In this document: piece by piece, positions 17,977 to 27,139 of the stretch
Numbering within the stretch: position 1 is the first letter of the stretch
Layout of the letters: every line of letters begins with the position of its first letter
From: Bacteroidales bacterium
GTDB lineage: Bacteria; Bacteroidota; Bacteroidia; Bacteroidales; Muribaculaceae
Direction: 5' to 3'
Length of the DNA: 64,000 bases
Assembly (NCBI GenBank): GCA_029218425.1
Contig: JAQXRH010000053.1
Coordinates: forward strand, 1 to 64,000
Notes under the pieces: model-generated
Database searches by the model: none
Seen by the model: only the letters and a program-made list of their open reading frames with translations
Told to the model about the DNA's origin: nothing
Made by a program: the position numbers and the translations under genes

Positions 17977-19446
17977 CTAATCGGTGGATGAGGCGGAGAG
18001 GGCTGCGTGCATGGATGCAGCAGCGGCACGACCGTCGCCCATAGCGAGGATGACGGTGGCTCCACCGCGAACGATATCTCCTCCGGCATAGGTGGTGGGG
18101 AGAGTGGTGAGCAGGGAGTCGTCGACAACGAGAGTGCCGCGGCGGGATACGTCGAGGCCTTGGAAGGCATTGGGGATAAGCGGGTTGGGGGAGACTCCGA
18201 CGCTAACCACAACGACGTCGACGTCGATTTCGACAATGTCGCCAGGGATGGGCACAGGCGCTCTACGGCCCGAGGCGTCGGGTTCGCCGAGTTGCATGCG
18301 TTGTAGGCGCATACGGCGGACGTGACCTTTGTCGTCGCCGATGTATTCTATGGGGTTGTGGAGTGTGAGGAATTCGATGCCTTCCTCCTTGGCGTGTTTG
18401 ATTTCTTCGAGACGAGCAGGCATTTCCTCTTCGCTACGGCGGTAAACGATGATAGCGCGTTGGGCGCCCATGCGGCGGGCGGTGCGGACAGAGTCCATGG
18501 CAGTGTTGCCGCCGCCAATGATAGCTACGGTATTGCCTTTGGGTACAGGTGTGGCCCAACCGTCGCGTCCGGCACCCATGAGGTTGATGCGGGTGAGGTA
18601 TTCGTTGGAAGAAAGGATGTTGATGAGGTTTTCGCCGGGGATGCCCATGAAACGAGGCAGTCCGGCGCCCGAGGCTATGAAAATGCCATCGAAGCCAAGT
18701 TGGCGGAGGTCGTCGTAGGAAAGAGTTTTGCCAATGATACAGTCTTTTACGAAAGTGACGCCCATTTTGGCGAGCGTGTCGATTTCGACGTCGACGACAG
18801 CATTGGGGAGGCGGAATTCGGGTATGCCGTATTTGAGTACTCCACCAATCTGGTGGAGAGCTTCGTAGACAGTGACTTCGTAGCCGAGCTTAATCATGTC
18901 GCCGGCGAAAGAAAGTCCGGCGGGGCCAGAGCCAACGACGGCTATGCGTTTGCCGTTGGCGGGGAGGCATTTAGGCAGGGCATTAGAGCCGGATAGACGG
19001 AGGGAGTCGGCGGCGAAGCGTTCGAGGTATCCGATAGCGACGGCCGGTTTTTTCATTTTGAGGTATATGCAACGCGATTCACATTGGCGTTCCTGGGGGC
19101 ACACACGTCCGCAGACGGCTGGGAGGGCCGAAGTTTCTTTGAGCACCATGGCAGCGTCGACGAAGTTGCGACGTTGGATGTTTTTGATGAAACCGGGGAT
19201 GTTGATGCCGACGGGGCAGCCGGTGACGCATTGAGGGTCGGGGCAGTCGAGGCAACGGGTAGCTTCGGTTACCGCTTGTTCCTCGTTGAGGCCTTGGTTT
19301 ACTTCCTCGTTGCACGAGATGCGGTAGGAAGGGTCGAGCTCGGGCATTTTGGCGCGAGGTATGGCGGTGCGTTCTTTAGCAGGGATGGCATCGCGGAGTT
19401 GTTGACGCCATTGGGCGTCGCGCGGAGATATGGTGTTTGAGTTCAT
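17977..19446 (-). CDS. NADPH-dependent glutamate synthase small-chain-like FAD oxidoreductase (NfnB/SudA/GltD type)
   Basis: Cys-rich 'TRCLDCPDPQCVTGCPVGINIPGFI', 'CGRVCPQERQCESRC', 'VVGSGPAGLSFA'. Confidence 0.92.
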   Translation of the reverse strand: MNSNTISPRDAQWRQQLRDAIPAKERTAIPRAKMPELDPSYRISCNEEVNQGLNEEQAVTEATRCLDCPDPQCVTGCPVGINIPGFIKNIQRRNFVDAAMVLKETSALPAVCGRVCPQERQCESRCIYLKMKKPAVAIGYLERFAADSLRLSGSNALPKCLPANGKRIAVVGSGPAGLSFAGDMIKLGYEVTVYEALHQIGGVLKYGIPEFRLPNAVVDVEIDTLAKMGVTFVKDCIIGKTLSYDDLRQLGFDGIFIASGAGLPRFMGIPGENLINILSSNEYLTRINLMGAGRDGWATPVPKGNTVAIIGGGNTAMDSVRTARRMGAQRAIIVYRRSEEEMPARLEEIKHAKEEGIEFLTLHNPIEYIGDDKGHVRRMRLQRMQLGEPDASGRRAPVPIPGDIVEIDVDVVVVSVGVSPNPLIPNAFQGLDVSRRGTLVVDDSLLTTLPTTYAGGDIVRGGATVILAMGDGRAAAASMHAALSASSTD

Positions 19447-19467
19447 AAGTCGGTGGAGTTTAGTAGG

Positions 19468-20253
19468 TTAGTTAGAGTAAGAGCGGAGACGCATGATCAT
19501 TTCATCGAAGTCGACCTTGTGGGCGTCGAATTCCGGGCCGTCGACGCAAACGAACTTCATGGTGCCGTCGATAGAAACGCGGCAGGCGCCGCACATGCCG
19601 GTGCCGTCTACCATGATAGTGTTGAGAGATGCGACGGTGGGGATGTCGTATTTTTTGGTGAGGAGAGATACGAACTTCATCATGATAGCTGGGCCGATGG
19701 TTACGACGAGGTCGACCTTTTCGCGTTGGATGACATACTCGACGCCATCGGTAACGAGGCCTTTGCGCCCGTCAGAGCCGTCGTCGGTCATTATGATAAG
19801 CTCGTCGGAGTATTCGGCTACCTGGTCGCGAAGTATGATGAGGTCGCGGTTGCGAGCGGCGAGGATGGAAATGACTTTATTGCCGGCCATTTTCAAGGCT
19901 TTGATGATAGGCAGGAGAGGGGCGACGCCGACGCCGCCACCGCAGCACACCACGGTTCCGAAGTTTTCGATATGAGTAGCTTTGCCCAGAGGTCCAACGA
20001 CATCGTGGAGGAAGTCGCCGGGGTTGAGGGCGCAAATTTTGCGAGTAGACTCGCCGATGGCCTGAACGACGAGCGTAATAGTCCCGGCATTGACGTCGGA
20101 GTCGGCGATAGTGAGCGGGATGCGTTCGCCTTTTTCATCGGCGATAACGATGACGAAGTGACCCGGACGGCGAGAGCGAGCGATGAGAGGAGCTTCGACG
20201 ACGAGCTTGACTACGTTTTGCGAGAAATGTTGTTTTTCGATAATCTTGTTCAT
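19468..20253 (-). CDS. Sulfide/dihydroorotate dehydrogenase-like FAD/NAD-binding protein (NfnA/SudB type)
   Basis: 'RRPGHFVIVIADEKGERIPLTI', 'CCGGGVGVAPLLPI', 'DGTGMCGACRVSI' 2Fe-2S; ORF extended upstream to 20403 but MNKIIEKQHFSQNVVKL start at 20253 fits. Confidence 0.9.
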   Translation of the reverse strand: MNKIIEKQHFSQNVVKLVVEAPLIARSRRPGHFVIVIADEKGERIPLTIADSDVNAGTITLVVQAIGESTRKICALNPGDFLHDVVGPLGKATHIENFGTVVCCGGGVGVAPLLPIIKALKMAGNKVISILAARNRDLIILRDQVAEYSDELIIMTDDGSDGRKGLVTDGVEYVIQREKVDLVVTIGPAIMMKFVSLLTKKYDIPTVASLNTIMVDGTGMCGACRVSIDGTMKFVCVDGPEFDAHKVDFDEMIMRLRSYSN

Positions 20254-20355
20254 ATCAGAAACGCTATTGTTAGTACGCAAGAAAATTGGCAGGAGAGATA
20301 ATGATTTAGAGACAAAGGTAATAAAAAAGTGATAAAAAATAGAAGAGTGTATGAA

Positions 20356-20392
20356 TTTGGCGCAAAAATAATTCAAAAAAGTAATATCTTTG
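20356..20392 (+). promoter_or_regulatory. TTTG ... TATCTTTG promoter
   Basis: -33 TTTG at 20356 and -7 TATCTTTG at 20385 upstream of C1 peptidase gene. Confidence 0.5.
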
Positions 20393-20447
20393 CATAACAT
20401 CAACTGGATATAAAGTAAATATAAAAAATAATAAAAGATTAGGAATT

Positions 20448-21656
20448 ATGAAAAGAGTGATATTAGCTATGGCCATGCTGGCGGGAGTGTCGGCGATGGC
20501 AAGTGCAGATGAGGCCAAAGAGGAGAAGAACGACTCTACGGGAGGATTTGAGTTTACGGATATAAAAGTGTTGAAGACGACGCCGGTCAAGGACCAGAAT
20601 AAGAGTGGGACATGCTGGTGCTTTGCGAGCACATCGTTTTTTGAAGATGAGATACTACGCAAAGGAGGCAATGAGCTTGATTTGTCGGAGATGTACACTG
20701 TGAGGCAGTGCTATATAGACAAGGCCGACAAGTATATAAGGATGTATGGGGAGACTAACTTTGCGGCCGGTGGGTCGTCACTGGATGTGGGGTACGTGTG
20801 GCAGCGATATGGGGCGCTGCCCGAGAGCGCGTATGGCGGATTGGAGTATGGGGAGGATAAGCATGTGCATGGCGAGCTTGACGCAGTGCTAAAGGCGTAT
20901 CTCGACGCAGTGGTTGGGAAGCCCAACAAGCGCATATCGACGGCGTGGCGCAAGGGGTATGAAGCAATCCTCGACGCGTATTTGGGCAAAGTGCCGGAGA
21001 CGTTTGAAGTGGATGGCGTGAGCTATACGCCGATGAGCTATGCCGAGAGTTTGGGGCTCGACATGGATGACTATGTAGGAGTCACCTCGTTTACGCATCA
21101 TCCGTATTATCAGAAATTCGTGCTTGAAGTGGCAGATAATTGGTTGTGGGAAGGCTACTACAACGTGGCGCTTGACGAGCTGAAAGCGATAGTCGACAAT
21201 GCGATAGAAGAGGGTTATCCGGTGGTATGGGCTGCCGATGTGAGTGAGAAAGGGTTTAAGTGGGTGAAAGGGTATGCCGTGATGCCTAAGCCGACCAATG
21301 CGAGCGACCTTGAAGGGACAGAATTGGCACGATGGGTGAAGCTGTCGGACAAAGAACGAGAGGATAAGCAATATGACATCGCAGGTCCGTGCGAAGAGAT
21401 AGAAGTGACGGCGCAGGTGCGTCAGGAGATGTTTGACCGCCAGGAGACTACCGACGACCATGGCATGGAGATAGTGGGGATAGCAAAAGACCAGAAAGGT
21501 AACCGGTATTATAAGGTGAAGAACTCGTGGGATACCAATCAGGTGTATGGCGGATTTTTCTATGTGTCGGAGCCGTATTTCTTGGCCAAGACGGTTGACA
21601 TATATGTGAATAAAGCGGCGATACCTAAGGAGATAAGGACTAAGTTGGGGTTGTAG
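20448..21656 (+). CDS. pepC: Aminopeptidase C / bleomycin hydrolase-like C1 peptidase
   Basis: 'PVKDQNKSGTCWCFASTSFFEDE' Cys motif, 'DDHGMEIVGIAKDQKGNRYYKVKNSWD' His/Asn motifs; signal peptide. Confidence 0.9.
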   Translation: MKRVILAMAMLAGVSAMASADEAKEEKNDSTGGFEFTDIKVLKTTPVKDQNKSGTCWCFASTSFFEDEILRKGGNELDLSEMYTVRQCYIDKADKYIRMYGETNFAAGGSSLDVGYVWQRYGALPESAYGGLEYGEDKHVHGELDAVLKAYLDAVVGKPNKRISTAWRKGYEAILDAYLGKVPETFEVDGVSYTPMSYAESLGLDMDDYVGVTSFTHHPYYQKFVLEVADNWLWEGYYNVALDELKAIVDNAIEEGYPVVWAADVSEKGFKWVKGYAVMPKPTNASDLEGTELARWVKLSDKEREDKQYDIAGPCEEIEVTAQVRQEMFDRQETTDDHGMEIVGIAKDQKGNRYYKVKNSWDTNQVYGGFFYVSEPYFLAKTVDIYVNKAAIPKEIRTKLGL

Positions 21657-21677
21657 GAAAAAGCAGGAGAAAGGAAG

Positions 21678-23861
21678 ATGGATAAACGGGGGATTGACAT
21701 CATATGTAGGGCGGCAGCAAAGGCGATGGCTTTTGCTGCTGCCGTAGCTATGGTGTGGATGACGAGCGGTTGCGAACGTGAGACGGGGAAAGAGGGCGCG
21801 TTGAGCACGTGCGAGGCATATACCTTTTATCCCGATAGCTTTGTGTCGTCGACGATGGCCTTTGTGTCGAAGGGCGACACGATGATAATACGGAGCGGAG
21901 CGGGAGAGATATTGGCGCGAGTATCGGGCACGAATAGTAGCGGGATGACGATGGAGGGAAGCGACGGAGTGATATCGTATCTATTTAACTGCGAGACGAG
22001 AAAGCTGCGCGGGGAGTATGACGGGTTGAGTGCCTACGAGATATATGTCAGCGAGTCGTTGCTGGATGTGCAGGGAGCTGCCGAGGAGGTAGACAGTAGG
22101 ATAAAGGCCGGGGAGGTGGCGGCGATAGGCGATAGCGGAAGCAGGTGGCCGGTGGCGATGTCGGATGCCACGTGGGGCATAGCGGCGGCGCAAGTGTCGG
22201 CTATGGAAGACGACGCGGAGAAGGCGGAGCGTAGAGTGCGCGCGTTGAAGCGATTGATAGATAGGGATATGGCCTATGTTTACGACCATAGGGAAGGACT
22301 GTTTTGCGGAATACCGGCCGAGATGGGGAGCATGGAGCTGCCGAGTTGGGCTACAGCCGGAGACAAGGCCGCGATGATGACCTTGGCTGGGAACGTGGGG
22401 CGATATGCAGCTATGCGATGGGTAGAGGAGGCGATGCCGGGGAGCTATGGGCGAGAAGAAATCGAAGCGTTGTCGGAGAGGATACGGAGCCGATTTTGGT
22501 TGCCCGATGCAGGGATGCTGAGCCAGGCGTTGTACCAGCGGCCCCATCCGGTGGCGGTGAAAGCCGCCGACAATATGGCGCAGGCGCAGGCGATAGCGAC
22601 GGGGGTGGCGAGCGGCGAGATGGCGCGGCGCATCGTGTCGAAGACGCCGATGGCAGCGTGCGGTGTGCCGGCGACCTATCCCAGGCAAGGGATTGGCAGG
22701 GGCGGGCGCAGGAGTGCGCTGACGACGGCGATGTGGGCGATGGTGTCGGCCGAGGTGGGCAATGGGGATGCATGGGCCCATAGCTATGGGAGTCTTGTGG
22801 CGAAGAGCGTGGGCGATAACTATGCGTTGCGGTTGCTGCAGGGGGTGACGTTGCGGACGATATTCGGGGTTAGGCCCGAGCGCGAAGGATTGAAGTTCGC
22901 GCCCTATGTGCACGACATGCTTGGCGACTACCACCGTGTGAAAGGATTGAGGTACAGGGATTGCGAGTTGACGGTCACCGTAAGAGGGCATGGCGGTGCG
23001 GTGTCGACATTTTCGATAGACGGGAGAGTGGCGGAGCAAGCCGTCGTACCGGCCGACATGACCGGAGCGCACGAAGTGGAGATAGTGCTTGCCGGAGGCG
23101 CGGTGGCCGGAGGCGTGGAAAGGCGTGCGGTGGCCAAGGACAAAACGGCATTGGCAATAAATATAACGGAGATACCGCGGATGGCATCGTCGCCCCAGGT
23201 GAAAGAGGAGAGCGTAGGGCGTTATGTGGTAGGCCGTGGCGAAGACGGTAGGTACAGAGCGTATGTCAACGGGGCTGTGGAAACGGTTGTAGAGCGTGGG
23301 GTGTATGAGCGAGAGGGGGAAACGGGTGTGGAGTCATACTGTTTCGAGCCGGTGGGGAGCGTAGGGTATGCGTCGAAAGCCCTTCTGCACATACCGGCGC
23401 GTGATAGCGTATCGATATCGTGCAAGGAAATAGCCACGACTGGAGGCAGGGTGCTGGCGAAGAAAGATTTGGCGGCTAAATATGTAGAGTCGACCAGGTA
23501 TAAGAATGCCCGGTTGACGTTTGAATATGAGTCGGAGGGGGGTGGCGACTATTATGTGAGGCTCAGGTATCTTGACGGGCTTGGCATAGTAAATAAGAAC
23601 CGGCAGTACGCATTGCGGTTGTTGCGGGTGAACGGAGAGCAGGCGGGGCTGATGGTGCTCACGCAGCGCGGGCCGGAGATGTGGCGCGCCGATGAGGATT
23701 GGTCGACGATGAGCGGGACGACAGTGCCGATAGCGGTGCGGCTAAAAGGTGGGAGGAATGAGATATCGGTAGAGTATTTTTCTCCGGAGAATATGCCCGA
23801 TTTCGACCATGACTGGAATACGGTCATACCGTTGGCGTTGGAAATTATAAAGATGGAATAG
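21678..23861 (+). CDS. DUF4450-like lipoprotein ((alpha/alpha)6 glycosidase-like)
   Basis: Lipobox near MVWMTSGCERE; 'FWLPDAGMLSQALYQRPHPV', C-terminal beta-rich region with sugar-enzyme-like layout. Confidence 0.5.
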   Translation: MDKRGIDIICRAAAKAMAFAAAVAMVWMTSGCERETGKEGALSTCEAYTFYPDSFVSSTMAFVSKGDTMIIRSGAGEILARVSGTNSSGMTMEGSDGVISYLFNCETRKLRGEYDGLSAYEIYVSESLLDVQGAAEEVDSRIKAGEVAAIGDSGSRWPVAMSDATWGIAAAQVSAMEDDAEKAERRVRALKRLIDRDMAYVYDHREGLFCGIPAEMGSMELPSWATAGDKAAMMTLAGNVGRYAAMRWVEEAMPGSYGREEIEALSERIRSRFWLPDAGMLSQALYQRPHPVAVKAADNMAQAQAIATGVASGEMARRIVSKTPMAACGVPATYPRQGIGRGGRRSALTTAMWAMVSAEVGNGDAWAHSYGSLVAKSVGDNYALRLLQGVTLRTIFGVRPEREGLKFAPYVHDMLGDYHRVKGLRYRDCELTVTVRGHGGAVSTFSIDGRVAEQAVVPADMTGAHEVEIVLAGGAVAGGVERRAVAKDKTALAINITEIPRMASSPQVKEESVGRYVVGRGEDGRYRAYVNGAVETVVERGVYEREGETGVESYCFEPVGSVGYASKALLHIPARDSVSISCKEIATTGGRVLAKKDLAAKYVESTRYKNARLTFEYESEGGGDYYVRLRYLDGLGIVNKNRQYALRLLRVNGEQAGLMVLTQRGPEMWRADEDWSTMSGTTVPIAVRLKGGRNEISVEYFSPENMPDFDHDWNTVIPLALEIIKME

Positions 23862-24365
23862 ATGAAAAGGATAGGAATATTGTCGGATACGCATTCGTGT
23901 TGGGATGAGCGGTATGCCGTTCATTTCAAGGATTGCGATGAGATATGGCATGCTGGCGACATAGGTGACATCGGCATATTGAGGCGTTTGCGAGAGATAG
24001 TGCCGACGGTGAGGGCCGTGAGCGGGAATATCGACAGCGGGGAGGTAAGGCGAGAGTGTCGCGAGGTGGAACAGTTTGAGATAGAGGGAGTAAGGGTGCA
24101 GTTGCGTCATATAGGAGGTTATCCGGGGAAGTATGCGCCTGGGGTGGAGCGGACGTTGGCTTACGGTCGTATAGGGCTGATGGTGTGTGGGCATTCGCAT
24201 ATTTTGAAGGTGATGTATGACAAGCGGCTGGGGTTGTTGCATATAAATCCTGGGGCAGCCGGGACGCATGGTTGGCAGCAGGTAAGGACGTTGGTGCGGA
24301 TGGTGATCGACGGCGGGGATATTCGCGATTTGGAGGTAGTGGAACTTGGGAAGCTGCGTATGTGA
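23862..24365 (+). CDS. YfcE-type metallophosphoesterase
   Basis: 'IGILSDTHSCWDERYAVHFKDCDEIWHAGDIGD', 'VSGNIDSGEVR', 'VCGHSHILKVMYD', 'HINPGAAG'. Confidence 0.93.
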   Translation: MKRIGILSDTHSCWDERYAVHFKDCDEIWHAGDIGDIGILRRLREIVPTVRAVSGNIDSGEVRRECREVEQFEIEGVRVQLRHIGGYPGKYAPGVERTLAYGRIGLMVCGHSHILKVMYDKRLGLLHINPGAAGTHGWQQVRTLVRMVIDGGDIRDLEVVELGKLRM

Positions 24366-24477
24366 TATTGTGCTGAGAATGAGGTGGATGTGGTTGGTAG
24401 CGTGGATAGAATGAGATATGTTGGGCTGTGAATAAATGTGAAAAAATGCGAATTGCATGCATATAATGGTAAGAAAA

Positions 24478-24509
24478 TTTGGAAATGCCGAAAATGGGTT
24501 GTACTTTTG
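24478..24509 (+). promoter_or_regulatory. TTTGG-N-TACTTTTG promoter with no annotated gene downstream
   Basis: -33 TTTG at 24478, -7 TACTTTTG at 24502, 20 bp spacing. Confidence 0.55.
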
Positions 24510-24515
24510 TAGTCT

Positions 24516-24718
24516 AATCTATTGTTCGTTTCTCATGATACGAAAACTTGTAATGATGCCGCTGTGAAGCGTTATTAAAGCAAGAGATAGATGATGAAAA
24601 GGAAATGTAAGTATGATATAATCTTAGTTTGATGTTGCAAACAACATTTAAATCACAAATCCTGCCTTTTGGCTTTAATCCGATTTTCCTTGTGAAAGGA
24701 GTTCATCGGATTTTTTTT
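24516..24718 (+). ncRNA. Candidate small RNA / small-peptide transcript
   Basis: Bounded by promoter at 24478-24509 and terminator at 24677-24718; only 10- and 13-codon ORFs inside. Confidence 0.4.
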
Positions 24719-24720
24719 AT
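24677..24720 (+). terminator. Rho-independent terminator
   Basis: aatccgat ... atcggatt stem with inner tcctt/aagga, followed by TTTTTTTT. Confidence 0.85.
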
Positions 24721-24808
24721 TATATAGGGTTAAGGAGGGCTGAAGCGTGTTGCAAACGAGCAAATAGCGGTGTTCCTGCAATATATAGAATGGCATATTG
24801 TTGTCGCC

Positions 24809-24958
24809 TCACCACGGCATATAAGAGAGCGTGTCGTCGATGATGACCGGCACAATGTCAACGTCTTCTTTGAATACCGCTGACGAGTTCACTTGAAACG
24901 CCGCCCGAGCCTCGAATCCGGGCACGTTCTCAACAGAGTTAAAATTAAGAAAGTCCAT
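24809..24958 (-). CDS. Short ORF of 49 aa (MDFLNFNSVENVPGFEARAAFQVNSSAVFKEDVDIVPVIIDDTLSYMPW), possible gene remnant
   Basis: Open frame read directly on minus strand; below the ORF-track length cutoff. Confidence 0.3.
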   Translation of the reverse strand: MDFLNFNSVENVPGFEARAAFQVNSSAVFKEDVDIVPVIIDDTLSYMPW

Positions 24959-25013
24959 ATCTTGCTTTTTTCAGCAAAGATATGGAACTTATTCGGAGTC
25001 CTAAAAGACAGCG

Positions 25014-27128
25014 TTATTTAGCCAATTTATACTTTTCAAGTATAGGCTTTAACAGAACGACACGGTCAGTCAAATCAAAGTTGCCATCGTGTTCAATATG
25101 TATGGTTTCCAAATCCTCGGTATGGTCGTCTTCGATCGTTTCTCGCATTTTGCAGGAATGGCTTTCATTGACGAGATGTTTATTGGTGCCTTCAAGGTAA
25201 AGATTATTACCGTAATCCCCCAGAGACCATCCATTTTCGTCAGACAACGCAAGCAATATGCCTTCCCAATGTCTTCCTCCTGTGCTGAGAGGTGTATGCA
25301 TAGTATAGAAATGGCAACACTTGGTTTCTCCTGGGAACCAATATTTACCATATTGAGACTTTATAATGATAATTGGATACTTAATAAAGTAATACCGCCA
25401 ATCGTATTTTTCTTGACCGGCCATCCAATCTTCTATTATTTTATCAAAAGTCTTACCCCCTTTAACATCTTGCAACAAGCCTGAAATGGCTTCAGAGGCT
25501 CTTTCTCTAAAATTAGCATGGGTATTTGGACCAAAGAAGTTTCTCCAAATAGAGTAATTCTTGCCTGGAATAAGAACACGCCAATAATTTTCCTTGTATG
25601 AAATATCACCATAAGTGAGTAATGCACGAGATAAATTAACCCATTCGTCTTCAGTATAGCAATCCTTGAAAGTATTGTTGAAGGTTTCGAAATAATCGTA
25701 ATTATCGGTGCCAATCAAACATGTAGAACCTAAAAGAAGATTGTTGTTTTCGAGAGTAGATAACAAGAGCTCATGCTCTTCGTCGTTATCTTTAATCCAT
25801 TTCAATTTGTTTGCTTCTTCTACCTTTTGTTGCTGATTAAAAGAGTTTGTTTCAAGATTAATGGTTCCTGAAAGAATTAATTCTTCGGTCTCATTCACCA
25901 TTGCAGAGTAACGCTCCTTACGATATTCATTTTCCGAATTAAGAGTTAGATTTCTCAAAACTCTTATTCTTGTTCTGAAATCTTTTCCGGAAACTTTGTC
26001 CGTGTTCATTAAGTATGTTACACAGCCCCACAGCAGAAGAACATTTCTCATGTTTTGTTCTTCTCCACGACTCAGTTTCTTAAGTAGATTAATTGATTGT
26101 CGGATATTTACAAGGAAAGAATTGCTGTCAGGTTGGTTGCTTGTAAACCACTCATTGAAAAATGATTCGGAGTCTATTCCAACCCACACGTCAAGGGCTT
26201 TCTCTAAAAGTTCTTGATTGTTCTTGTCGACATACACTTCTCTTATCATTTCAAAATCATCTGCTGGGGCTTCATTGCCGTTTCTCTTGAGGCAAATGAT
26301 ATTGGCCACAAAGTGGATATATCGGAGGAAACTATCATCTACAACGGGGAGTTCAACTCCATTGTCTTCTCTAATGTTCCAGAAAACATCAGTCCAATCG
26401 GTGTCAACTTTTTCTGAAAAATCTGAGTTGGAAATTACGCTGTCAAGTTCAGCTTTAAAATGTTCAAAACGGGTAAGCGGTTTCCCACGAGAATTCATTT
26501 TGATATAAATTTCATCTGAAATACCAAGCTCATCCAGATCTGCAAAGAAGAATGAGATTTTGGGAAGTTTTTCCCAATATTTCATTTCCGGATGCTCGCC
26601 ATAAAAGGTATTGTTAAGCTCATCAAGCATAACGAGCATACCTTTGACAGTTGGGTCATTTTCCCAAAGTAGAATGAATTGTGGGTCTTCTTTGATTTCG
26701 TAAGAAATGGAATGTTCAAACTGGGGTTTGAATTTATGTGTAAGGAAATCACAGAATGCTCTTGTAGTATGACGTGTTTTGTAGGTAAACCTTACTATGA
26801 AATCACAGTCGGTCGTAATGTTTTCGCGATTTATGACAAGCCAATGCAACAGGAAAAGTGTGGTGAGACGTTGTTGACCGTCCAGCGGTATGAAAGCGAT
26901 ATTTCCGTCTATATCTTCGTATGAGCCATATACGAAATCCAGGTTAAGTTCCTTTCCTGATTTTAAAGCTTCATAAATGGCTTTTACAAAAGATTTTCTA
27001 ATTTCGGTTGCCGAACTTCTCCCTTGCACGTAATCTCTCTGTATCATAGGGATTACAATGGGAATTTTCTTTTCAACCTTATTTTCATCAGTATATCTGA
27101 AAATTTCTGCAAAGTTCTTCTTATCCAT
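25014..27128 (-). CDS. DUF262 domain protein (GmrSD-type, without recognisable DUF1524)
   Basis: 'IPIVIPMIQRDYVQGR', 'FIPLDGQQRLTTLFLLHWL' DUF262 motifs. Confidence 0.85.
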   Translation of the reverse strand: MDKKNFAEIFRYTDENKVEKKIPIVIPMIQRDYVQGRSSATEIRKSFVKAIYEALKSGKELNLDFVYGSYEDIDGNIAFIPLDGQQRLTTLFLLHWLVINRENITTDCDFIVRFTYKTRHTTRAFCDFLTHKFKPQFEHSISYEIKEDPQFILLWENDPTVKGMLVMLDELNNTFYGEHPEMKYWEKLPKISFFFADLDELGISDEIYIKMNSRGKPLTRFEHFKAELDSVISNSDFSEKVDTDWTDVFWNIREDNGVELPVVDDSFLRYIHFVANIICLKRNGNEAPADDFEMIREVYVDKNNQELLEKALDVWVGIDSESFFNEWFTSNQPDSNSFLVNIRQSINLLKKLSRGEEQNMRNVLLLWGCVTYLMNTDKVSGKDFRTRIRVLRNLTLNSENEYRKERYSAMVNETEELILSGTINLETNSFNQQQKVEEANKLKWIKDNDEEHELLLSTLENNNLLLGSTCLIGTDNYDYFETFNNTFKDCYTEDEWVNLSRALLTYGDISYKENYWRVLIPGKNYSIWRNFFGPNTHANFRERASEAISGLLQDVKGGKTFDKIIEDWMAGQEKYDWRYYFIKYPIIIIKSQYGKYWFPGETKCCHFYTMHTPLSTGGRHWEGILLALSDENGWSLGDYGNNLYLEGTNKHLVNESHSCKMRETIEDDHTEDLETIHIEHDGNFDLTDRVVLLKPILEKYKLAK

Positions 27129-27139
27129 GGCTAACGAAA

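Noticed and set aside
18322-18996. 224-aa plus-strand ORF
   Set aside because: Antisense to the nfnB/gltD-like gene, which has clear Cys and FAD motifs.
21981-23072. 363-aa minus-strand ORF
   Set aside because: Arg/His/Pro-rich shadow frame of the DUF4450-like gene; no recognisable domain.
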